Assembly (NCBI GenBank): GCA_004525155.1
Contig: SPDA01000065.1
Location: 1-8,279 of the forward strand
Source: Spirochaetales bacterium
GTDB taxonomy: Bacteria > Spirochaetota > Spirochaetia > SPDA01
Direction: 5' to 3'
DNA length: 8,279 bases
The notes beneath the pieces are model-generated. The model searched no databases and was not told where the DNA came from. It worked only from the letters and a program-made list of their open reading frames with translations. The translations under genes were made by a program, and so were the position numbers. Below are positions 1-5,355 of this stretch, piece by piece; the first letter of the stretch is position 1, and each line of letters begins with the position of its first letter.

Positions 1-75
1 GACCTGCTGGCGGAACTTGATGAATCGCCCCTGCCGGAGACATTAAATTGGCCGCTTCCTGCACAGCCTCATTGA
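1..75 (+). CDS. C-terminal end of an unidentified upstream gene (partial)
   Basis: Frame 1 is open from the window edge to a TGA at 73-75 and would give a 24-residue tail ending in WPLPAQPH. The other two + frames stop earlier, at 44-46 and 16-18. The stop falls in the loop of a terminator-like hairpin followed by eight T, which is the arrangement expected at the end of a transcription unit. The tail is rich in Pro, Leu and acidic residues, and I do not recognise the family. The fragment is short enough to be open by chance, so the terminator is the main support. Confidence 0.42.
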   Translation, partial: DLLAELDESPLPETLNWPLPAQPH

Positions 76-90
76 CGTGAGGTTTTTTTT
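65..90 (+). terminator. Short intrinsic terminator upstream of yebC
   Basis: CCTCA (67-71) pairs with TGAGG (78-82) around a 6-nt loop. The stem can be extended outward by a G-T and an A-T pair. Eight consecutive T (83-90) follow directly. The core stem is short, so termination may be partial, but the adjacent T run is typical. It would separate the upstream gene from the yebC-ruv-queA cluster. Confidence 0.6.
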
Positions 91-113
91 CGTGATAGCC
101 TGTTTTATAGTGA

Positions 114-120
114 AAGGAGA
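114..120 (+). promoter_or_regulatory. Ribosome binding site of yebC
   Basis: AAGGAGA lies 5 nt before the ATG at 126 and is close to the anti-Shine-Dalgarno consensus. It is the strongest such site in the left block and fixes the yebC start, which also matches the conserved N-terminus MSGHSKW. Confidence 0.85.
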
Positions 121-125
121 TATCC

Positions 126-872
126 ATGTCCGGCCATAGTAAATGGGCAAGTATAAAACATAAAAAAGGCGCCCTCGATGCAAAGAGGGGCAAAATATTC
201 ACCAAGATTATCAAGGAAATCACTGTTGCTGCGAGACTTGGCGGCGGTGATCAGGAAGCCAACCCCAGGCTCCGCGCTGCCATACTCAAGGCAAAGGCGG
301 AAAACATGCCCAAGGAAAACATAGACAGGGCAGTCAAAAAAGGTACAGGCGATCTTGAAGGCGTAAACTATACCGAAATCACGTATGAAGCCTACGGCCC
401 GGGAGGCGCTGCCATCCTCATCAATACCCTGACAGACAACAGGAACAGGACAGCTGCCGATGTGCGGAACATGCTTACCAAGGGAAACGGCAACCTCGGG
501 GAAACGGGGTGCGTGTCCTATCTCTTCAAGCGGAAGGGAGTGATGTATTTTGACGGTGAAAAGTATTCGGAGGATGATGTTTTCGCAGCGGCACTGGACG
601 CGGGCGCTGACGACGTGACCAACGAGGACGGAACAATCGAGGTGATTACGGAACCGGAATCTTTTGAATCGATTCTGGAAGCCATGAACAAGGCCGGATT
701 CGAGGAATCATCTGCGGAAATTTCGATGCTCCCGGACACGCGCATTACCCTGGAGGCTGAAACCACGAGGAAAGTCTTAAGACTTCTGGAAAAACTCGAA
801 GACCATGAGGATGTCCAGTACGTTGCCTCAAATATCGATATTCCTGATGATTTCGATTTTGACGAGGAATGA
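126..872 (+). CDS. yebC: YebC/PmpR (TACO1) family protein
   Basis: This 248-residue protein has the usual family length and the signature N-terminus [16 protein letters not shown], followed by the basic helical segment [13 protein letters not shown] (20-32). Further family blocks are [15 protein letters not shown] (59-73), [10 protein letters not shown] (87-96) and [12 protein letters not shown] (103-114). The C-terminus is strongly acidic (DDFDFDEE). The family is cytosolic. Members were first described as DNA-binding regulators (PmpR in Pseudomonas); more recent work on YebC and mitochondrial TACO1 points to a ribosome-associated role in translating difficult, proline-rich stretches. Which activity applies here cannot be read from sequence. 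It heads the cluster, has a strong ribosome binding site, and its stop overlaps the ruvC start as ATGA. A yebC-ruvC neighbourhood is common in bacteria. Confidence 0.96.
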   Translation: MSGHSKWASIKHKKGALDAKRGKIFTKIIKEITVAARLGGGDQEANPRLRAAILKAKAENMPKENIDRAVKKGTGDLEGVNYTEITYEAYGPGGAAILINTLTDNRNRTAADVRNMLTKGNGNLGETGCVSYLFKRKGVMYFDGEKYSEDDVFAAALDAGADDVTNEDGTIEVITEPESFESILEAMNKAGFEESSAEISMLPDTRITLEAETTRKVLRLLEKLEDHEDVQYVASNIDIPDDFDFDEE

Positions 873-1348
873 TTCGGATTATCGGCATAGATCCGGGGCT
901 CGCTCAAACCGGCTACGGCATTATCGAGGCGGCCGGCAGCACAATCCGATGCCTTGAGTTCGGCACGATCGAAACAAAACCGCATGTTCCAACGGGAGAG
1001 AGACTGCGGACGCTGTATGATGCCTTATGCCTGGTTCTGAAACGTTTCAACCCGGCGGAAAGCGGTATTGAATCCCTGTATTTCGCCAAAAACAGCGCCA
1101 CCGCTTTTCCCGTAGCCCAGGCAAAAGGAGTTGTTTTGCTTGCGATGGAGCAGAACGGCATAACCGTGAGAGAATATCCACCCCAGGCCCTGAAACAGGC
1201 TATCGTTGGAAATGGCAAGGCCGAAAAATCACAGGTGCAGGCTCTCGTCAAACTCATTCTGGGTCTTGCGGAGATTCCGGAGCCTGATCACGCCTCCGAT
1301 GCCCTGGCAGCCGCCATCTGTCACTATCACCACAGGGCGGTAATGTAG
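869..1348 (+). CDS. ruvC: Holliday junction resolvase RuvC
   Basis: The 159-residue product is a complete RuvC nuclease of the RNase H-like fold. It cuts four-way junctions symmetrically after RuvAB branch migration. The N-terminal strand [12 protein letters not shown] carries catalytic D8. E68 lies in [10 protein letters not shown], and the C-terminal acidic site is [11 protein letters not shown] with H141 and D144. Histidine rather than aspartate at the third position is known from Thermus thermophilus RuvC, so the site should be active. QAKG (84-87) and the segment [21 protein letters not shown] (103-123) are also typical. The ATG at 869 overlaps the yebC stop by 4 nt and has only a cramped GAGGA directly before it. 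Translation is therefore probably coupled to yebC. The start is supported by alignment of [10 protein letters not shown] with the family N-terminus. Confidence 0.97.
   Translation: MIRIIGIDPGLAQTGYGIIEAAGSTIRCLEFGTIETKPHVPTGERLRTLYDALCLVLKRFNPAESGIESLYFAKNSATAFPVAQAKGVVLLAMEQNGITVREYPPQALKQAIVGNGKAEKSQVQALVKLILGLAEIPEPDHASDALAAAICHYHHRAVM
1334..1340 (+). promoter_or_regulatory. Ribosome binding site of ruvA
   Basis: AGGGCGG lies 9 nt before the ruvA ATG, inside the last codons of ruvC. It is a moderate Shine-Dalgarno match and supports independent or coupled initiation of ruvA. Confidence 0.5.
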
Positions 1349-1349
1349 C

Positions 1350-1967
1350 ATGTTCAACAGTCTTTCTGGGACAATCACCTACAGGGGGTTTCAGTCCGTC
1401 TGCCTCGAGACCGGCGGTATCGAATGGGATATAGCCGTCACCTCCTCCACAGCCTTGAAACTGCCCGCTGCCGGGGAAAAAATCAGAATCCTCACCTGGC
1501 TCTACCACAGGGAAGACGCCATGAAGGTCTACGGTTTTTTATCCGAGCAGGAGCGGGACCTTTTTCTCGATCTTCTTAAAATAACGGGGATTGGACCGAA
1601 ACAGGCGCTCAAGATTCTGTCGGGCATCGGCCCGGAACAGTTCATTACCGCCCTGGACGCTGAAGACGTGGACGCCCTGGCCCGTGTTCCAGGCCTGGGC
1701 AAGAAGACGGCCTCGAAAATTGTACTTTCCATGAGGGGAAAGTTGACCCGCAATACGGAAGCCCCCGGCGTTTTTGACGATATTGTGGACGCATTGACGG
1801 ATATGGGATTCGAACGCGGAAAAGCCCAGGAAACGGTCCGAGTGCTTGCCCAGGAATTGAAACGTCCGGCGGAGGGAACGGCTGCCGGGAACACCGGGGC
1901 GCCCGCGGCGGAAGACCTGGAAAAAGAGATATTTAAAAGAGCCATTATACGGCTGAGTAACAAGTAA
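1350..1967 (+). CDS. ruvA: Holliday junction branch migration protein RuvA
   Basis: RuvA tetramers hold the four-way junction open and load RuvB motors. The 205-residue protein has the full layout. The N-terminal OB-fold domain (about 1-63) includes the acidic pin E55-D56 in [11 protein letters not shown], which separates DNA strands at the crossover. Two helix-hairpin-helix motifs follow, TGIGPKQAL (79-87) and [10 protein letters not shown] (113-122). The C-terminal domain III (about 141-205) contacts RuvB and includes [14 protein letters not shown] (147-160). An Ala/Gly/Pro-rich stretch (about 173-188) separates the last two helices. The gene starts 1 nt after the ruvC stop, and its TAA overlaps the ruvB ATG as TAATG. 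E. coli RuvA is 203 residues, so this one is normal in size. Confidence 0.97.
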   Translation: MFNSLSGTITYRGFQSVCLETGGIEWDIAVTSSTALKLPAAGEKIRILTWLYHREDAMKVYGFLSEQERDLFLDLLKITGIGPKQALKILSGIGPEQFITALDAEDVDALARVPGLGKKTASKIVLSMRGKLTRNTEAPGVFDDIVDALTDMGFERGKAQETVRVLAQELKRPAEGTAAGNTGAPAAEDLEKEIFKRAIIRLSNK

Positions 1968-2992
1968 TGGAGAACCCCGGTTTTCTTTCCGGTACCTATC
2001 ATCAGCCGGAGGATGAAAAAGAGGCGCCCCTCCGGCCCAAGCTGCTCAAGGATTTTCAGGGACAGCAGTCGATAAAGAACAATCTTTCTGTTTTTATCCA
2101 GGCTGCCAAGATACGCGGAGAAAGCCTCGACCACGTATTTATAAGCGGACCTCCGGGTCTGGGAAAAACCACCCTGGCTGGTATTATTGCGAACGAACTG
2201 GGAAAGGAATTCAAGGTAACCTCAGCGCCGGCGCTGGAAAAACCGAAAGACATGGCGGGCCTGCTCACCAGTTTGACGGAGGGAAGCGTGTTTTTCATAG
2301 ACGAGGTTCACAGGCTCAAACCGGCCCTGGAGGAAATGCTGTACATCGCCATGGAGGATTACGAGCTGGACTGGATAATAGGCCAGGGACCTGCCGCGAG
2401 ATCGATACGGATTCCATTAAAACCCTTCACCCTTATAGGCGCAACCACCAAGCCGGGACAGGTGGCAAGTCCCCTGTACAGCAGGTTCGGCATTTCTTTC
2501 AGAATCGATTTTTACTCGCCCCTCGAGATTCTGACCATACTGAACAGGTCAGCGCAGATTCTCGAAGTGCCCCTCGAGGCGGAGGCAGCGGAACGGCTGT
2601 CCCGGTGCTCCCGCGGAACGCCCAGGGTCGCCAACCGTCTGCTCCGGCGCATGCGGGATTTCGCCCAGGTAACGGGTGACGGAACCGTGAACCCCGGCAT
2701 CGTTGATACAGGCTTGCGGCAGCTCGAAATAGACGGCTACGGCCTGGAACGCTACGACCGGGAAATACTCAGGATAATCATCGAGAAGTACGGCGGGGGT
2801 CCTGTAGGGGCCGAAACCCTGGCCATTTCCGCCGGCGAAGCGGTTGATTCGCTTGAGGACTTTTACGAACCCTACCTTATCCAGATGGGTTTTATCCAGA
2901 GGACTTCCAGGGGCAGGGTAGTGACGCCGCTTGCCTACCGGCATCTGGGGCTGGAAGTGAAAGGTAATGAAGACCAGAACCTTCTCTTTTAA
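1967..2992 (+). CDS. ruvB: Holliday junction DNA helicase RuvB
   Basis: RuvB is the AAA+ hexameric motor of the RuvABC resolvasome. The 341 residues show the [12 protein letters not shown] entry motif (22-33), Walker [10 protein letters not shown] (61-69, K67), Walker B DEVH (112-115), sensor 1 GATT (158-161), an arginine finger at R173 in YSRFG, and sensor 2 RGTPR (216-220). A winged-helix DNA-binding domain ends the protein ([18 protein letters not shown], 301-318). Small departures are ATTKPG for the common ATTRAG and SPLYSRFG for SPLRDRFG; neither removes a catalytic residue. The last five residues are QNLLF. The start shares one base with the ruvA stop and has no clear Shine-Dalgarno, so reinitiation after ruvA is likely. 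The 3' end overlaps queA by 26 nt. Confidence 0.97.
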   Translation: MENPGFLSGTYHQPEDEKEAPLRPKLLKDFQGQQSIKNNLSVFIQAAKIRGESLDHVFISGPPGLGKTTLAGIIANELGKEFKVTSAPALEKPKDMAGLLTSLTEGSVFFIDEVHRLKPALEEMLYIAMEDYELDWIIGQGPAARSIRIPLKPFTLIGATTKPGQVASPLYSRFGISFRIDFYSPLEILTILNRSAQILEVPLEAEAAERLSRCSRGTPRVANRLLRRMRDFAQVTGDGTVNPGIVDTGLRQLEIDGYGLERYDREILRIIIEKYGGGPVGAETLAISAGEAVDSLEDFYEPYLIQMGFIQRTSRGRVVTPLAYRHLGLEVKGNEDQNLLF

Positions 2993-4031
2993 CCTGCCTG
3001 AAGAACTAATCGCGCAAAGTCCGGCGGCGGAACGCGGCGCCTCGAGGCTCCTCGTGCTGGACAGGGCTTCCGGGACGGTGCGGCACGACTGGTTTTCATC
3101 CCTCCCGGATCTCCTTTCGCCGGAAACCCTGATTGTCTTCAACGATACTTCCGTGGTCAAGGCCAGAATCTACGGCAGGTCTGCAGATGGCCTTTCTGCC
3201 GCAAGGGAGATGGAGGTTCTTCTCGTCGAACGGGTATCCGCCCTGCGCTGGAAAATACTTGCCAGGGGGAAACGTAAAAGCCTGTCAGGAAAATACGTGG
3301 TGTTTCCCGAGGGGCTTGCCGGGACCATAGATGCGGGAGAACCCGAGGGTACCGGCGGCGGCGCCTTTTCTGCCGGGGATGAATACCTGTACATCGATTT
3401 TGACAAACCCCTGTCTGAAGACTACCTGGAAAGAAACGGCCACGTGCCTCTGCCGCCCTACATCCGGCGTCCGGATAACGAAGAGGACCTGAAGCGGTAC
3501 GAAACGGTCTATGCCTCCGTAAAGGGTTCCGTGGCCGCCCCCACGGCGGGTCTGCATTTCTCGGAGGCCATGCTCGGAGAATTGACAAAGCGGGGCATCG
3601 AATACTGTTTTGTCACCCTGCATGTGGGACTCGGAACCTTCCGGCCCATAAGGGCGGAGAATATCGAAGATCATGTCATGCATGAGGAGGAATACTTCGT
3701 ATCGGATGAGACAGCGGCTGCCGTAACCGCCGCCCATAGGGCAGGCCGTCACGTCTGCGCCGTAGGTACCACGGTGGTGCGGACCCTGGAATCCGCCTGG
3801 AAGGGAACGCTGCTTCAGGCAGGCAGGGGAAGGACCGGTTTGTTCATAACCCCCGGCTACAGCTTCGGAATCGTGAAACAGCTTGTAACGAATTTTCACA
3901 CCCCGGAGTCGAGCCTCCTGGTGCTTGTTTCCGCTTTTGCCGGCGTCGATTCCATCAGGCAGGCTTACGAGGAGGCGGTACGGGAAAAGTACCGGTTTTT
4001 CTCCTACGGCGACGCCATGTTTATTCAGTAG
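2967..4031 (+). CDS. queA: S-adenosylmethionine:tRNA ribosyltransferase-isomerase QueA
   Basis: QueA transfers and isomerises the ribosyl part of S-adenosylmethionine onto preQ1 at the tRNA wobble position, giving epoxyqueuosine. The protein is 354 residues, against 356 in E. coli. Family blocks are [14 protein letters not shown] (6-19), GHVPLPPYI (158-166), RYETVYA (178-184), AAPTAGLHF (190-198), [10 protein letters not shown] (219-228), [11 protein letters not shown] (266-276), [18 protein letters not shown] (309-326) and [11 protein letters not shown] (343-353). A Gly-rich insertion lies near 123-139. The ATG at 2967 gives the correct N-terminal length against E. coli QueA, so the 26-nt overlap with ruvB is real. 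A GGAAG at 2953-2957, 9 nt upstream, may serve as the ribosome binding site. Its 3' end overlaps the convergent gene by 7 bp. Confidence 0.97.
   Translation: MKTRTFSFNLPEELIAQSPAAERGASRLLVLDRASGTVRHDWFSSLPDLLSPETLIVFNDTSVVKARIYGRSADGLSAAREMEVLLVERVSALRWKILARGKRKSLSGKYVVFPEGLAGTIDAGEPEGTGGGAFSAGDEYLYIDFDKPLSEDYLERNGHVPLPPYIRRPDNEEDLKRYETVYASVKGSVAAPTAGLHFSEAMLGELTKRGIEYCFVTLHVGLGTFRPIRAENIEDHVMHEEEYFVSDETAAAVTAAHRAGRHVCAVGTTVVRTLESAWKGTLLQAGRGRTGLFITPGYSFGIVKQLVTNFHTPESSLLVLVSAFAGVDSIRQAYEEAVREKYRFFSYGDAMFIQ
3976..4000 (+). terminator. Terminator-like hairpin inside the 3' end of queA
   Basis: CGGTAC (3976-3981) pairs perfectly with GTACCG (3989-3994) across a 7-nt loop. G and five T (3996-4000) follow, as in an intrinsic terminator on the + strand. 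It lies inside the coding sequence, ending 29 nt before the last base of the queA stop codon. Ribosomes on queA would normally prevent it forming. The T run encodes the conserved Phe-Phe of RFFSYGD, so part of the pattern may be forced by the protein. No better terminator is visible after queA. Confidence 0.3.
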
Positions 4032-4624
4032 GTGGTATCATCCATCGCTTCGAACAGGGCCCGTACTTTTTTCAGTCTTGACAGCTGGGCGTCAATTATC
4101 TCTTCGTAGTCCAGATCACCGTTTTTCATCCGGAATAATTCATCTTCCCAGAATTGAATTTCGTCCAGGTGGATATAGGAGGGGGCGATGGATTCCGCGG
4201 TACCCCGGGCTTCCGTCCAGTAGTAATAGGCCATGTTGTAGATGCGTTCCGCCTTTTCCAGGCTTTTCAGGTTTGTTTCCTTCCAGGGCTTGTTGAAAAA
4301 ATAGGCGTACATCTTGTCATATTTGCTGCCGAGCTTCAGGTAATTCTCCGTCAGTTTCAGGTTGACATGCACCTTGAAGAGCTGCCTGTACCTTTCCCAT
4401 TCCACCCTTGTCCCGATGACGGCCAGGGCATTCAAGGGGTTGGCAAAATCGGCCTTGAGGGCAAGTTCCAGGTAATAAATCGCCTCGCTTATATCTTCCG
4501 GGTACTGGTAGAGATGCTTGTGGTAGAGCCTGTAATACTGTTCCGCATAGAGGATCTTGTAAGCCCAGGCCTGCGCAGAGGAAAAAACCGTAACCAGAAC
4601 AAGAAGCAGTGCAAAACGTTTCAT
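4025..4624 (-). CDS. Exported tyrosine-rich helical (TPR-like) protein, unknown function
   Basis: I do not recognise this 199-residue protein. It begins with a clear Sec signal peptide: MKR, then a hydrophobic core (about 4-14), then a likely cleavage after AQA (19) or AWA (21). There is no lipobox cysteine, so the mature protein should be periplasmic or surface-exposed. The rest looks all-helical, with TPR-like pairs around 30-65 (ISEAIYYLELALKADF, 45-60) and 118-140. I count 21 tyrosines, including YYY at 133-135. The ATG at 4624 is the only sensible start. The frame stays open upstream through tmk, but only as an out-of-frame shadow. It begins 19 nt after tmk and has no visible Shine-Dalgarno, so it probably shares the tmk transcript. 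A helical scaffold or adaptor in the envelope is only a guess. Confidence 0.82.
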   Translation of the reverse strand: MKRFALLLVLVTVFSSAQAWAYKILYAEQYYRLYHKHLYQYPEDISEAIYYLELALKADFANPLNALAVIGTRVEWERYRQLFKVHVNLKLTENYLKLGSKYDKMYAYFFNKPWKETNLKSLEKAERIYNMAYYYWTEARGTAESIAPSYIHLDEIQFWEDELFRMKNGDLDYEEIIDAQLSRLKKVRALFEAMDDTTY

Positions 4625-4643
4625 ACAGTCAAAGTATCGGCTT

Positions 4644-5255
4644 TCAGGCCAGATAATTCCATATATTTTCTGCAAGCTCCCTGATGGGCAGGTTCCCGTC
4701 CAGGCGTACGATGCGCATGGCGGTATCGCTGAAATGCTCCAGAGCCTGCCGGTAAAAACCGTATACTTCCTTCTGCTTGGCCAGGTTTTCGTATATTTCC
4801 TGCCGGCCCCTGCCGGCAATTCTCTCCATGCAGATTTCCGGGTCCAGATCGAGGTAAAAGAGAATTTCCGGCAGGTGAAAATTTGCGTTAAGGGAGAGCA
4901 CGGAGGAGAAACCGCATTCGCCTGACTGGTAGGCGAGGGAGGAGAAAAGATACCGGTCGGAAATGACGGTGATGCCTGAAGCGGCCAGAGCGGCAAGGCC
5001 GTTTTCCGCGTACAGGTGTTCCTGCCGGTCAGCGGCAAATAGCAGTGCCATGGTGTACGGCGTAACAGCGGTCCCGCCGCCCAGGATAGAGCGTATCATG
5101 GTCCCGATTGGCGCCCGGGTCGGTTCAAAGGTCGCATGGCACGGGCGGCCCCCGTTTTCAAGTCTCTCCCTGAGCAGGGAGGTCTGCGTCGTGGTGCCGG
5201 ACCCGTCGAGGCCTTCAAAAACGATAAAATTCCGCAGAATACTTTCCTGTGACAT
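4644..5255 (-). CDS. tmk: Thymidylate kinase (dTMP kinase)
   Basis: Tmk phosphorylates dTMP to dTDP in the cytosol for dTTP synthesis. The 203-residue protein has family length. It contains the P-loop region FEGLDGSGTTTQ (13-24), the EPTRAPIG substrate loop (44-51), the DRY signature with SSLAYQSG (100-112), a PEILFYLDLDPE strand (129-140), and a basic LID-like region ERIAGRGRQE (144-153). The Walker A lysine is replaced by threonine (T21), which is unusual for a P-loop kinase; the rest is intact and the gene is not broken. The ATG at 5255 is the only usable start: codons between it and the in-frame TAA upstream offer no alternative, and residues 10 onward are needed for the fold. There is no Shine-Dalgarno. 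A near-consensus promoter lies directly before the ATG. Confidence 0.94.
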   Translation of the reverse strand: MSQESILRNFIVFEGLDGSGTTTQTSLLRERLENGGRPCHATFEPTRAPIGTMIRSILGGGTAVTPYTMALLFAADRQEHLYAENGLAALAASGITVISDRYLFSSLAYQSGECGFSSVLSLNANFHLPEILFYLDLDPEICMERIAGRGRQEIYENLAKQKEVYGFYRQALEHFSDTAMRIVRLDGNLPIRELAENIWNYLA

Positions 5256-5261
5256 AGGGAA

Positions 5262-5291
5262 ATTATAGTAGCAGGTTTAAGGCTTTGGCAA
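5262..5291 (-). promoter_or_regulatory. Near-consensus sigma-70-type promoter of tmk
   Basis: On the - strand, TTGCCA (5291-5286) matches the -35 consensus at five of six positions. After an 18-nt spacer comes a perfect TATAAT (5267-5262). Only six bases, TTCCCT, separate TATAAT from the A of the tmk ATG at 5255. The normal distance to the start site puts transcription initiation on or next to that A, which predicts a leaderless mRNA. It should drive tmk and the exported-protein gene behind it. Confidence 0.72.
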
Positions 5292-5327
5292 CAGCCGGGA
5301 ACGGCGGAAGATTTTTTTCGATTTCTG

Positions 5328-5336
5328 TGCTATCCT
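5328..5336 (+). promoter_or_regulatory. Candidate extended -10 promoter of the tamB-like gene
   Basis: TGC TATCCT forms an extended -10 element (TGn plus a four-of-six -10 match). No good -35 is visible 16-18 nt upstream. Initiation would fall near 5342-5344, leaving a leader of only about 13 nt that starts at the Shine-Dalgarno. It is the only + strand candidate I see in the 100-bp divergent region. Confidence 0.4.
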
Positions 5337-5341
5337 TTTGC

Positions 5342-5346
5342 AGGAG
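5342..5346 (+). promoter_or_regulatory. Ribosome binding site deciding a TTG start
   Basis: AGGAG lies 9 nt before the TTG at 5356. No ATG or GTG in this frame lies near it, so the site selects TTG as the start of the long tamB-like gene. An in-frame TTG at 5338 lies upstream of the AGGAG and is therefore excluded. Confidence 0.7.
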
Positions 5347-5355
5347 TTATCCATT

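Noticed and set aside
72..111. TTGACG (72-77) and TATAGT (106-111) as a yebC promoter.
   Set aside because: The spacing between them is 28 nt, too long. TTGACG is mostly the loop of the terminator, and TATAGT would start transcription inside the yebC ribosome binding site. The real promoter of the cluster is not clear.
518..985. A 155-codon - strand open frame across the yebC-ruvC junction.
   Set aside because: It is antisense to two firmly identified genes, low in complexity (Ser-rich), and has no family features.
4154..4684. A 176-codon + strand open frame across the exported-protein gene and the end of tmk.
   Set aside because: It is antisense to two supported genes and shows no family features.
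4801..4818. Repeated TGCCGGC separated by CCC in tmk, seen as a possible uptake or binding repeat.
   Set aside because: It is explained by codons for the AGRGR part of the basic LID-like region and does not recur elsewhere in the window as far as I can see.
4025..5038. A 337-codon - strand open frame that includes the exported-protein gene plus 138 upstream codons.
   Set aside because: The upstream part lies out of frame across tmk, which is clearly real. The signal peptide begins at the ATG at 4624, so the extension is a shadow frame.
5294..5318. GCCG-GGAA-CGGC followed by a run of seven T as a terminator.
   Set aside because: The stem is only 4 bp and the T run begins six bases after it. 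It also lies between divergent promoters, where a terminator is not expected.
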